This document shows, in pieces, positions 1-10,984 of a stretch of DNA of 30,960 bases. The first letter of the stretch is position 1, and each line of letters begins with the position of its first letter. Below the pieces are notes generated by a model. It was not told the origin of the DNA and ran no database searches. It worked only from the letters and a program-made list of their open reading frames with translations. The DNA is from Elysia marginata (lineage: Eukaryota; Mollusca; Gastropoda; Plakobranchidae): positions 241,520-272,479 of the forward strand of contig BMAT01002495.1 of assembly GCA_019649035.1 (NCBI GenBank). Direction: 5' to 3'. Position numbers and translations under genes: made by a program.

Positions 1-739
1 TTTTTCTCTCTCTCACCCCCAATCCCCTTGTACTTTCTTAAGTTTTGAAACAGTAAACTGTGTTTGAGATTTTATTTCACCCTTCCTTTCTAAATGTTCT
101 CTTTGGTGTACACCTAAGCCTTTGTAGTGTACAAGCCCAGCAGCGAGAAGTATGAAAATTTAAGTATAGAGGATCAACTGATCTATCTTATTTAAGTTTT
201 TAGTAAAGTTAGAACAGAGTCTATATCAATTTAATCGGGCCAGCCCTCTGAAATTTTAATAAAAGATAGAGATGGTGTGATGGGCCTGTATTGCAGTGGC
301 CTGTGGCCTGGGTGTATACTGATCTCTCAACCAATACAAATGAGTCGAATGTTGGAATTTTGTTTTTGTTTTACAAAGGTGCGGCACTTTGAACAATGCT
401 ACTTTTGAGCTTCTGGTCACTGAACATTGCATGAAATTATGCAAATTTTGTGGTAAAATATTAGAAAATTTTTCAAATAGAAGTATAAAGTAAAGGAAGT
501 GAAAAAAATCTGCTTTCAAAAAGAGTTTCCACAGATTTATATTTTCCAACATCTGACTTATTATGGATTTGGTGCAAGATACTCCTTCTCTTTGTTTTCA
601 AATCTTCTCTTTGTTTTCAAAATGTCATTAGTTTTGGAATCAGTCAAAATGTATGAGACGCTGCAATATTCAAACTGATTTTGATACTTAAGTGATGTAT
701 CTTTCAAAGCTGTAGTGTAAAACAAATAAATTGTGTTAG

Positions 740-798
<59 letters not shown>

Positions 799-1347
799 GT
801 TATTATTATTATAATTATTGTTATTTCTATTATTATATATATGATTATTTATATTATTTATATTATTATTATTATCATTATTTCAAAAGGTATTGGATTT
901 TTTTCTGATTTGAAGTAGTATAGAATAAGGGAATAACCTATTTTTAATGGGACTTTTTTAATGAAATGTTGAACACCCAATTTTTCTTATGACTGATCAT
1001 AAATATACATACATTATTACCTTTGTTTTCCTATAAATATAGAATGGAGCTTAAAACTGTGTCTCTTGTTTTAAAAGCACATGATCTCGTGAAGTCATGC
1101 TAGGAAATGAAATAAAGCAAATTGTAAATCAAATCTTTGGAGAATTGTAGAAAGCTTTCAAGGTGTTTCATTATTCCTATGGGATACTATTAAAAAAGAT
1201 ATGTATTTTTTTGGCTCATACTCAAACCCAAGTAGTGAATTGTACAGAAACTTATCTTTGAAACATAGGTTTTCTTTAGCCCTCAGCCTACCGAATCAGA
1301 CACTTCACTTTCACGCCTCCCCCTTTATTCCACCAATGTTAATGCAG
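1..1347. other. Non-coding, probable intron left of the first exon
   Basis: AT-rich sequence apart from the microsatellite. I see no convincing exon or RNA gene. Segment 706-738 recurs at 24944-24976 with three mismatches, so part of it is dispersed repeat. Confidence 0.5.
741..885. repeat. (ATT)n trinucleotide microsatellite
   Basis: Pure ATT repeats run from 741 to 798 (about 19 units), then become interrupted to about 885. Any reading frame here is an artefact giving poly-isoleucine. Confidence 0.97.
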
Positions 1348-1494
1348 CTAAATGTGGACAGGTATCGCACTGCTTATCTCACTGGCCTAGTAAACTACCG
1401 GCGCCAGAAGCTGCTTACGTCTTCTATGTTCAGTGACTTCGACTCAGCTGAATCTGTGCGCTCAATTCATGACTCAGAGTTAGACAACTACTGA
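1348..1494 (+). CDS. Terminal coding exon of an unidentified gene
   Basis: 49 codons from an acceptor-like CACCAATGTTAATGCAG to TGA: LNVDRYRTAYLTGLVNYRRQ, then KLLTSSMFSDFDSAESVRSI and HDSELDNY. Codon use is far less AT-rich than the flanks, the pyrimidine tract upstream (CCTCCCCCTTTATTCC) is good, and the acidic Ser/Asp ending looks like a genuine cytoplasmic tail. I do not recognise the family. An alternative acceptor lies 14 nt further in. The rest of the gene would be to the left of the window. Confidence 0.55.
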   Translation, partial: LNVDRYRTAYLTGLVNYRRQKLLTSSMFSDFDSAESVRSIHDSELDNY

Positions 1495-2999
1495 CTGTCT
1501 CCAATAGTATCAATATATGTCTTAAATGTAACCAGCTTACCTTATTCTTGAGAGGCTAAAGAGGTTCTAGTTATTTTCAAACTGTTGTTTTTGTTGAGTT
1601 TTTTTCCTATAGTGTGCTTTGTTTTCTGTTCCTATAAGTAGTTGGTGTTTCAATAGGCCTGTCCAAATTTGCAGAAGCATTTAAAAAAATTTTCGAAAAT
1701 CTTGTCCAGTCCGTATAAGCTATTTATAAGAAGATTTTGAGGAGGTAGCTGTTTTCTGTTTTCTAAAATTACTTTAAGTATTTTTACTCTTAGAGTCAAA
1801 GTGATTTAACAGGGCATGCATTAAAACAGCAACACAATTTTTTACCACAGAGTATTTTATCGAATTTAAAGTCATTTTTTTTTTTCGAAACAAGGAATTA
1901 CTAGTCCAAGACTATAATATTTTGCCTAGTCTCAATGCTGTTGCTATAAATGTTTGTGAGCTTGCCATATTTTTAGGGTAGTCGTTAAGCTTACAAATTA
2001 CATATTTAGAGTTTCTATATTTGTTTGGTGTACTCTGGCCCCCAAGTAAATTACCTGCTAAGTGAGCTTTCTGGTTATGAATAGTATGTTCAATAATCTC
2101 TCTGTATATTTTTGGTTTTGTGTCTTTTTTTATCCTCTTTTGGTTGCAGTAACATTCAGCCATGGGCTATGTATTGTCACATCTCAATCTTATGAGAAAT
2201 TGTTGATTTTGCAAAGGCTTTTGACAGGCTTGAATGTCAAATTTTGAGATGCAAGTTACTTGCAGCCATTCTATACACATATAGGCATTTACTTATCTAC
2301 CTCCCTTCTTTTTTCCAAGAAAAAGGGGAAGAAAACAGATGCCCTTAAATTAAACTTAAAGGGATTAATAATTTTTTTACCTCTTTTTTAAATTGTTAAA
2401 CTTTTTTATATATTTCCTTTTTTTCAGGTTTTTTTAATTTTGTTATGATAATTAATCTCTGATTGTTTTGATGTTCTCTGTAAACTAACAAATTAGTTAG
2501 AAAATAGCTAGAAAAATGTATTAACAAATGTAACTTTTTTCCTCTCCTGCCCAACCCGTATTCATCCTGGTTACCCGCACATAAACACACAATTCATAAT
2601 TACACAACACAATCCTTTAACATGAAAAAATCGCACGTACATTAAATGTGATATGACACCAACCAATGTTAAATGTGGTTCACCTTGAAATAATGGAAAT
2701 AAATCTTCATTCTTTTACACATACACCCATACAACAAACACTTGCATTGAATACGAAAAAAATCATCAACCAATTTAAAAAACCAACAATCTTTTAACCG
2801 TTTAAAAAAATTTACATACAAAATATTAATTTTATTTATAAATCCATACATTTACTTATTTCTTTAAATATCTTTATTTTTGTTACATGCATCACACCTA
2901 TCACCACACAATATACTCTCACACCAAAATAAATCTTACACCACCCACAAATTGCTTGCATCCCAACCCATTCCAACAATGGCATGAACCCACCACCAG
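1495..2999. other. Non-coding; G-depleted tract in its last 420 bp
   Basis: Either the 3' UTR of the exon ending at 1494 or an intron leading to the exon at 3000. From about 2580 to 2990 the plus strand is rich in A and C and almost lacks G, unlike the T-rich sequence just before it. No ORF with coding character. Confidence 0.5.
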
Positions 3000-3182
3000 G
3001 CGGCGCTCGATGCAGCTCGAGAGCGTGTAAATATCCCGCGCGAGGCTATCAGGCAGCGCTTCCTGGATGCAGAGCGGCTTAAGTTAGAAGAAGCAGCCAG
3101 TCAAGAGGCAGCGATGAAAGCAGACCTTGAGGCCAAGTCACCAAAGCGGAAGAAGAGTGCCAGCGGCAAGAAGAAAAAATAA
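3000..3182 (+). CDS. Terminal coding exon of an unidentified gene, basic C-terminus
   Basis: 60 codons and TAA: AALDAARERVNIPREAIRQR, then FLDAERLKLEEAASQEAAMK, then ADLEAKSPKRKKSASGKKKK. The exon is sharply GC-richer than its surroundings. It begins in phase 0 after CCACCACCAG. The first 45 residues are Ala/Glu/Arg/Leu-rich and likely a long helix or coiled coil; the last dozen form a lysine-rich tail. Family not recognised. The acceptor has a poor pyrimidine tract, and the ~400 bp upstream is strikingly G-poor. Confidence 0.65.
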   Translation, partial: AALDAARERVNIPREAIRQRFLDAERLKLEEAASQEAAMKADLEAKSPKRKKSASGKKKK

Positions 3183-4571
3183 ACTGAACACCTTTTTGAG
3201 TTTGAGGCAATAGCTGGCGCTTTTATTCATGATTATTATTTTATTTTGTTAATGTTTTTTATAAAGGCTTTTTTTTTTTGGCATATTTGGTTTTATGCAT
3301 GTTCAATGTGCCAAAATCATCAATGTATATGAAAGAAAAATATAGGTGTGATCAAAATAAATGTGAAAATGGCAACACATTTATTAAGACTTCCAGAGAC
3401 AGCAATTTAGCTGTGTTTCTGATACTTGTGAAAATAAAATTCTTCATACCTTTGATGAGAGAAGATGATGGATTTTGCAAGAATATAACATGTTTATAAC
3501 AAGCTGTATTGAGAGAAGGAAAGTTTCTCATAACAGGAACTAGCACAAGGGTAGTTTATAAGTTCCTCAGCGGTGACTGATATGATATATGGTCAGACCT
3601 TTTTGTTAACTAGGTGCGATGAGCATGGCATAGAAAGAAATTGTGTAGTTTAAATTTGTTTTCACTTAGAGGTTTGCAAAAGCTTACAAGATTAAAAGGG
3701 TTATGCATGAATTTTTGTTAGAGCGAATGGTCTTTTTTTTTGTTATAAATTTGACTTTTCCAGCAACGAAAAAAAAAGATTTTATTTTGTAACAAAAATT
3801 ATACTGAAGATTAAGTTTTGGACATAATTTTAGTTTTAAAATTATAGTTTTCATGACTTGATTGCTTCGGGGATTCCACCCTGTTGTGAAACTGTACAGA
3901 ACTACTTACGATTTTAGGGAGTCCATAAATTTTAAGGAAAGTTCAATTTTGTTCAAATTTTTTTAACCTATGCTGTTATGTAAAAATTTTCTAAACTACA
4001 GTATTGTGATTTTAATAGGAAACAAATTCAGTGTTGTGACTTGTGTGAGAGTAAGAGCTGTATTTGCCATGCATTTGATGATAGTTCTGTATCACCATCT
4101 CGTTTCAGTATTATGCAATTTTGTTTTTGTTTTTTTTTTTCAAGTGGTTTAAAATGGGAACTGTGATATGTACAATTTTTATATTCTTTTATACTGAAGA
4201 TTTACGACTTTAAAAATGCTACCCTTGTTCAAAGTTCTTACACAAATGAGGATTTATCGAGTATGTGTTGGTGTACATTTTTATACTTAATGAAAAAAAT
4301 GGGATAAAGATTAACATGTCCGTCCATATATATTCCTCACAAAAGTCCAGAACTAATGCTGACATTATAATGTGACCTTTGTAATAAAGTTAGTTATAAA
4401 ATGCATTTGAAAGAAAGCAAAAATTTTGTTTCTTTTGTTTGTTTTTTGTTTCACATGTAGGTCACCTGTGTATATAATTATATTATATCAAATGGTCAAA
4501 AAAAAAAATCGTCTTCAACTTTGTCACCCTATTACTTCATACCTCAACATGAAAATACACACATAGTAAAG
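3183..4571. other. Probable 3' UTR and intergenic sequence
   Basis: AT-rich, no coding signal, with several AATAAA hexamers (for example 3355 and 4383). Interpreted as the 3' UTR of the plus-strand gene and spacer. Confidence 0.5.
4383..4388 (+). promoter_or_regulatory. Candidate polyadenylation signal for the plus-strand gene
   Basis: AATAAA about 1.2 kb past the stop at 3182, followed about 40 nt later by a long T/GT-rich tract (4426-4460), which is the usual downstream element arrangement. Confidence 0.4.
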
Positions 4572-4584
4572 ACAAATTGTTCAG

Positions 4585-4837
4585 TTTGATTGATTGAAGG
4601 GTATTTTTACAAGCCCAATTCCACTTCAAAGGTGCTCTCAGGGCTTGGGTCCCAATGACAATTTACGGGCTGCCACCCAGAGACTAGCGGGGATACCATG
4701 ACTTAGCCTCAGCCGGTCACATTATACTGACACCGACCCAACCAGTAGGGGCCCGGAGTGTGCTCAGCTGTGTTTCGAACGCGCGACCTCTTGGCCACGG
4801 AGCGAAGCCACTACCAACTGAGCTATCTAGGCCCCCT
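4585..4837 (-). mobile_element. tRNA-derived SINE, full length, with 13-bp target duplication
   Basis: On the minus strand the element begins with a tRNA-like head (4837 down to about 4748). It has an A box TAGCTCAGTTGGTAG, a B box GCGTTCGAAAC, and GGGGCC/GGCCCC ends able to pair as an acceptor stem. A tRNA-unrelated body follows, ending in CAATCAATCAAA tail repeats. A perfect 13-bp direct repeat ACAAATTGTTCAG flanks it at 4572-4584 and 4838-4850, proving retrotransposed insertion. The tail and both boxes are intact, suggesting fairly recent insertion. The family name is not known to me. Confidence 0.93.
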
Positions 4838-5018
4838 ACAAATTGTTCAGGTCAAGGTGTGTAAAGTTTAAAGCTTCTGGCTTAATTCTTTAACAGTTAT
4901 TTCATTCTAGGTAACAACCACCTCAGCTGTAAAAAAAATAAAAAAAACAGTCCATGAACTCTAGTGTAATCAGTTTTTCAAGGAATCTGTAGAACATTCT
5001 TCCAGCTGAACAACAGCT

Positions 5019-5432
5019 CTAACTATTTCTTTTGAGCAGAGAGTTGTAATTCTTTGAATTTACCTTCATAGTTTTTGTAGCAAGGAAAGAAATCTCGATT
5101 TTGCCATACCAGCACACGTCAGGAGAAACCATGACTTTCTGCAAATACGGATTTGTTTCATGGTAGAGCCGTTTCTTTCTTTCGTAGACGACGTCATTTT
5201 GTCTACTTTTGGCAATCTCTTGAGTGGTCCTTTTCATTTGCTTGAGTTAACATCTTCATTGTTAAATCTGTTCAAAAGGCTCTGCGGTTGGAGGCATTTT
5301 TTCTTTCTCACTTTTTTCTACTAGTCTGAATTCGTTTGTAAGACTTTAATTTTAGGTCTCTTTTCACGAGTATTTGTATAGTGTTTCTTCCTATCTGTAA
5401 TTCTGATGCTATTTTTCTGGCTGATTTATTGG
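5019..5432 (-). pseudogene. Decayed IS630/Tc1-mariner superfamily transposase
   Basis: Read on the minus strand in broken frames, the pieces are KAVLQSALHTNKSARKIASE with LQIGRNTIQILVKRDLKLKS (helix-turn-helix region with the typical LK-x-Y basic end), then RRALLNRFNNED, then KVMVSPDVCWYGKIEISFLA with KVNSKNYNSLLKR. These follow the order of insect and mollusc Tc1/mariner-like transposases, in which the middle DDE strand reads VMVWAGVCxxGK. At least two stops and frame changes interrupt it, and the segment between the HTH and the DDE strand is shortened. It cannot be functional. Terminal repeats not identified. Confidence 0.75.
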
Positions 5433-5660
5433 TGTGCAACGCAGATTGCAAAACAGCTTTGGTGCAGAGGTTGATGTGTGGTTTTCATGAGTTTTGATAA
5501 CTTTTTTTAAACATCTGTCGTTTTGTTATTTATTGAGGGATTATGTTGATATGTGCTGTGGTATTGTAGTAATAGCTGCTTTATCATATATGCCTAAATT
5601 GTATAACAGTTGCACAAAGACTTTGAAAGAAATGGTGCTCCAAAGTTGGGGATGTTTTTT

Positions 5661-5700
5661 TTGGTTTTTTTTTTTGTTTTTTTTTTTTTTGGGGGGGGGG
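5661..5700. repeat. T-run followed by G-run
   Basis: A homopolymer pair (interrupted T tract, then ten or more G). Possibly real low complexity, possibly inflated by sequencing error. Confidence 0.8.
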
Positions 5701-8700
5701 GCACCCGATATATACAGAATGATAGAGTAATACATGAATTAAAAATACAATGTATGTGCTAAATTAGAAAATTATTGGGGGTTTCCTCAAATATAACTGT
5801 GTTCTCTTCGCTGTACTGAAATGTTTTTTTACAATGACTTGGGAAAATTCACTAACACTTCATGAATATTTTTCTGCACTACAGTGAAAAACTCACAATT
5901 GGAACATCTTGGGAATGAAGAAAAACTTGAATTTAAGAGATTCAAATTACACTCAAAGTATCGGGTTTATATATATTTACAAAACCTTCTCTGCGCTATT
6001 ACTTACAATATTACTTTCCTCTCTCACACAGCCCTCGGGTACCCTGCAAAAGCAAACTGATTGAGCTATAGATACCTCTGCTGTATTCTCCAACCACTGT
6101 CCATCCATTTTAACAGGGTCTTAGGTTACTTACTGTTTAGGGAACAGAATTATTCATGAACTGGCTGTCCTTTGCTGGCTCATAGATCTCCTTGTGCCCT
6201 CATTCATGCAAACTATTTGAAGACAAAGTTTAAACGCCTCCAAACAAACCCTACATTGTCTTTTATATAGTCAATTGATCTAGATTTCTTTTTTTATCAA
6301 ACCTGTAGCTCTTCGTATAATAATTAATTATATTTTTATTATTAGTTCGAATAAATACAGCGTACAGAAGTTCAAGCATCTAATCTACGTTGACTTGGAA
6401 AAAAAATTATTTAATTCCTTAAACGTCAATTATCAGTTAGATCGTTTACTAAATTACTTTACATAAGATTAAGAGTTCAAGTAACATTCTTGGTCTCCAC
6501 TTAAAAGTTAAGAGTAATTCACAACATTTTTATTTCTAGATTTTAGTTTTCTATCCTCTAATCTAGTTTTAGATCTAATAAGATAAGAACAACCAAGTTA
6601 AGGGGCCATTTACACATATTCAATAGAATTCTGTAGTGCTGTGTATACGTTTGAAATATCAGTGCTTTATTTGTAAGGTTTCCAACCACATTTTTTTAAA
6701 TAGTAAGACATAGGTCTGAGGTCTTCAAATAACAATGAGGTTTTATAACTAAACCCTTTGTATATTTCATTGATTTTCTGGGATTAAAACCCGGAAGGCA
6801 CATAGCCTCAGCCTCAGATTTATAAAAACTGAGAAGGATATTTTGTTTTTATATGATCTGTCGAAAAATTTGATCAGTAACAATTTTTACGCTGTTTGGG
6901 AAAAAATGTCTTACCTGTACAGGTAAGACATTTTTCACTAATTGAGATGGAAACTATAAGCATTAATTAATATCAGAACTGAGGTTCTACATCCTTATTG
7001 TTTGCGGATCACTGATTTTGATTAACATAGCCATTGATCGGGAGAACTGTTCTTGAGCCTACTTAAATATGGGAAAAAGTACCGGTGTGGTTTTGAGGTA
7101 GGTTTATTTTAACCACCTTGACCTCTTCAAAAATCATACTGAAATTTCAAAATGAATAACTTTAGAAACTTCAAGATGACTTTATCACATTCTGAATTTA
7201 AAAAAACTCCTTATAACTTGGCAGATCACTTAGAGAAGCTAAAACCTACAGAATCAAAGTCACAAAAACTATTGTATGTATCATTCTCATAACTTTATTC
7301 TCAATTTGTATGTTAAAAAGGAAAAAAAGAGAGAAAAAGTAATAGTATGAAAGATTTGGTATACATGTGGAAAAACATCAAGACAAGAGTGAATGAAGGA
7401 CATAAACCTTTTTTTAAAAATTATATTTATGCAAAAAAAAAATTCAATACAGACAAAACTCGATTCTCATTAATTGACAAGATAAATTACATGGGTTTCT
7501 CTTTGAATTTTTTACAAAATATAATCAGGGGGGGGGGAATCTTACACAAGATAAAAAGCAACCCAGTAATCCCAAACATGCAATTTAAAAAATATTATTT
7601 GTCAAACTCAAGGGTACAAACAGGCAATCTTATAATAATAAACAGAAAAACACATAAAATTTATTGAAATGCATACAGAAAGAGATACTGCTAAATTAAA
7701 TTCATCAAGGAATTAGAGATTCTTATATTAGTTATAATTTGAATGTGCTGGAGATTTGAATAAAATGTCAATTTAATAGAGCCTAAAAGTAAAAGGGTCT
7801 AAATCTCAGCAGAGTGTGTGATTAAACACCAAACCCTTCTTTGTTCAAGTTGTGCAGATTGTTCAATCTTCGTGGATCACAATAAAAAAAAACTATGGGA
7901 AATTAATCATTGCTCTTGGAGCACTCTTGATACCCTATTCTGTGCCAATATCTATGATCATGTGGAATACTTTTGGGTAGATATAGGTCAGCCTCATTAT
8001 CATGAAATTAACCAAAAACCAACATCTTTAAACAGAACCCTTGTGGAAGTTCCAGGTTTGCATAAATTTAAGACAACGTTTTGTGTCATCCTCAAGGCTT
8101 TGATTGCACTCACTGAAATTCTAATAAAGAATATCGTACTAACAAGAAGCAAAAACCTTGCAATTCTTTTTTCCCTAAGGGTAAAATTTTCTTAAGGATT
8201 GAATCACAACTATCAAAAACCCAACAAACACATTTGAAAACTAACCCTTCTACAGCCAACTCGGTCCTTTTTGTGTATCTATGAAAATGTGAAATGGAGT
8301 ACAATGAAAACTCCAAATTTGCTGGTTCTAACTTGATAATAAGAGGGTTTATGAAAATGTCTCTAAGTTGCACAGCACTTAAGTAATGACTGTCTCCCTT
8401 TGAAGACTAATTAACAACAAAAATGTAATTTTGGAAGACCAGGAAATGCTCAGGGAATATCATTTAAGAAGTTGATGGAAAATTCTTAGCATGCACTGAT
8501 TGCAATTGCTGAAAAACTCTTTACTACTAAAATGGCAATAATAAGAAGTCAAAACATTTCTTGAATTCGAAAGTTGAACCACTTTATAATAATGATAATC
8601 AACGCTTAAAAGAGTGTATTAATTGTATTTCTACATATCAAAGAAGAAAGCAAGAATAAAAGAACTACTGGGAGATCATACTTACATAAACAATTAAACC

Positions 8701-8936
8701 GCAACCAACTGAAATTAGTATTACTATATAGAAAGAAACAATCAGTAATGTATAGACTACTTATAATAACAACTCAAGTATCTTAATATTTTCAAAAGAG
8801 GCATTTTAAACGCAAAACATTTTGCTCTCTAAAAGCAAATAAAATTTTAAATATTCTCTGGCATGAAACAGTTCTTTGAGAGGTCAAGATTGCTTTGGAA
8901 TAATTCTCACAACTGATTGCATATCTTCAACAGGAC
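5701..8936. other. Intergenic, no gene recognised
   Basis: AT-rich spacer between convergent genes. Open frames at 7347-7667 and 7818-8195 show no family resemblance and have the composition of the surrounding DNA. The only structure noted is the palindrome at 6902-6935. Confidence 0.5.
6902..6935. repeat. Perfect 34-bp palindrome
   Basis: Two 17-nt arms with no spacer, centred on GTAC at 6917-6920. The arm sequence contains CAGGTAAGA on each strand, which is a consensus splice donor in both orientations. Confidence 0.95.
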
Positions 8937-8944
8937 AGCCAAAA

Positions 8945-9232
8945 CAGGGATGCAAGCGGCCCATGCTAAAAAAGCAGGAAATTTTTACATTCTGTAGGTT
9001 CCCTTATAGAACTTTAGATGGACAAATTCAAAGAGATAGATACAACTCTGTACAAGTGCCCACACAGCTATAAAACAAAAAAAAAGAAGTGTTTGATTTT
9101 CTATGACTCTTAAATTAGGATGTTTTCTTTGACATTTAAGTCATAATTTTTTCAAGTTTTCCTGCTTTTTTAGTTAAAGAAAACTGCTAAAAAATCGGAA
9201 TTCCTGTAAAAATCGGAAAACTTGCATCCCTA
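8945..9232. mobile_element. hAT-like MITE with 8-bp target duplication (copy A)
   Basis: 288 bp bounded by CAGGGATGCAAG on the left and CTTGCATCCCTA on the right, 12-bp terminal inverted repeats with one mismatch at the outermost base. A perfect 8-bp direct repeat AGCCAAAA flanks it at 8937-8944 and 9233-9240. An 8-bp duplication and a CAGGG terminus are characteristic of hAT transposons. No transposase is encoded, so it is non-autonomous. Copy B at 14793-15498 is a longer relative. Confidence 0.88.
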
Positions 9233-9530
9233 AGCCAAAACTTCAACTCACAGCCAGAAATGATTAAGTCCAAAATTCATGTTTTTAGAAAAATGGATTT
9301 GAAGTCTTTCCCTGATTTTTAACTTGTCATAAAAATGTGAAATTTCATCATAAGTTGTGAACTAACCAATGGGCAAACTAGTATAATATTGATAGACAAG
9401 CGGAGACAAGGCATGGTGGTCTCAGTGGTCTTTAGAATTTTGGAAAAAATGGACATTGTCACTTCTGGCTCTCAGCTGACCATTAACAATTTTCATGAAT
9501 TGATAAGACGATTTAAAAAATATATGTACA

Positions 9531-9580
9531 TTGAATTTCCCCACAGGGACTATTGAAGATTTATCTTATCTTATCTTACA
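9531..9580 (+). mobile_element. Likely 3' end of a non-LTR retrotransposon
   Basis: TTGAATTTCCCCACAGGGAC followed by ATTGAAG and a short TTATC microsatellite tail. A hairpin-like CCCC/GGG motif followed by a short tandem tail is the usual 3' end of several invertebrate LINE families. No reverse transcriptase remains upstream, so it is a heavily 5'-truncated copy at best. Confidence 0.45.
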
Positions 9581-10702
9581 GATGAAAGGAAAACCATTTT
9601 TTTTTATTATAAAAGCAGCAGAGATAATTTCCTCATTTCAGGTATAAATACTTCAAACCCTAATTTTCTGAAGTCAATTTTGATGGCCTCTAAAAATTCT
9701 GCTTTTCCAATAATTTTTCTATGTTTCAGTTTGATATCTTTGTTAAAACCAAAGTTATGTCATTTCAAAGTCATTTTTATGTTTACCCCAGAGACCATTA
9801 TTTTTAAGAAGATTGGAAAATGTGTGAAAGTTTTTTTTCTTTAATCTACATTATAGAAACTTTTGAAATTTGTAATAAACACACAAAACTTTTGAAAACT
9901 TCTAGTTGAAAACAGAACAAAAATGTATGAAAAAATGTAGGTTTCCCGTAGCAATGGCACAGTAGAAAGTATTAATTTATCGACAAAAGCTTGTGCATTA
10001 AAATATCTTAAACCTAACGTGCAAGTATTAAGTTTTGCCGAGAAGAAGCCTATTTTAGATGGGTGTGGAAATGATAAATCAACAGCAGAGAACAATTGGT
10101 TCCATAAATAACCATTTGTCCTTAATATTAACAAAACAAAACAAAAATGCAAGCATTTTATTGAAGAAAATCCTTTTTAAGAAACATACCTCAGGTCCCT
10201 AAAAATACAGTGTTCTTTCATGGTTTCTATTACAGTATACAGTTTATACTCAACAAAAAACTTACACTCTAGTAAATTTTAACCAAATGCTCTGTAGATT
10301 AGATACCTATTTTTTGATAAAGTGAGTCTATAAGTCACCTCATTTGCAAAGGTTTTATGTAGTAAGCCTAACAAAGTAATTCAATTATAACAGTGTTGGA
10401 AACAGTTACAAAATCAATAAACATATGATTAAGGCACACTCACGCACATGGGTGCAAACAACCTAAATAAAAAAAAGCAGGAAATTTTCAGAGATCTCTC
10501 TTCATCATGCCACTCTGAGCTGGCTGGTGAGACACTGTATCTAAGACAAACAGACAAAAAACTGAACCTGCAGAACATCTGTTTAATAGCATGAAATCAT
10601 GAGAAATGTCAATGCAAGCTGCTTTGCAACATCTTTCAATGATATAAGCTCCACAGAACACATACCCCAGACACTGACACGACTGATGCCCTCACAAGCT
10701 TT

Positions 10703-10708
10703 TTTATT
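10703..10708 (-). promoter_or_regulatory. Candidate AMBRA1 polyadenylation signal
   Basis: AATAAA on the minus strand, about 280 nt past the stop. Another lies near 10154-10159. Several AT-rich hexamers are expected by chance here, so the choice is uncertain. Confidence 0.3.
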
Positions 10709-10984
10709 CAGATTCAAACACTGAAAGACTGTGCCATTATTTAAGTTTTACACAAGGTTTCTTAATGACAGAAAAAAGAAAAACCAAGGAGAAAGCTTGA
10801 CAAGTTGTTTTTTTTTCTCTTCAATCTGACAATTTGTAATTTTTCATCTTATCCTGATCTTTCAGCTATACTTATTGGCAATATGTTCTATGTGTCCCAG
10901 GCATTTCCAACACACACTGACAAAGATGTTTTGAGCTACTGCCTGTTCCATTTCCCATGAATTCTCAATTTAACTGAAACACTA

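Larger units (their letters stand above)
9241..10984. other. Intergenic and probable AMBRA1 3' UTR
   Basis: No coding signal. The part nearest the AMBRA1 stop (about 10700-10984) is probably its 3' UTR. A fragment at 10449-10490 resembles the left end of MITE copy A. Confidence 0.5.

Noticed and set aside
733..918. Open frame of poly-isoleucine
   Set aside because: It is the ATT microsatellite read in frame.
4748..4837. A genuine tRNA gene
   Set aside because: The internal boxes are tRNA-like, but the anticodon arm does not fold cleanly, and the 253-bp unit with tail and target duplications is a SINE.
7347..7667. 106-codon plus-strand frame
   Set aside because: Lys/Asn/Ile-rich translation of AT-rich DNA, spans a G run, no family resemblance or splice context.
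7818..8195. 125-codon plus-strand frame
   Set aside because: No recognisable domain, composition equal to the flanks, and nothing conserved that I could see.
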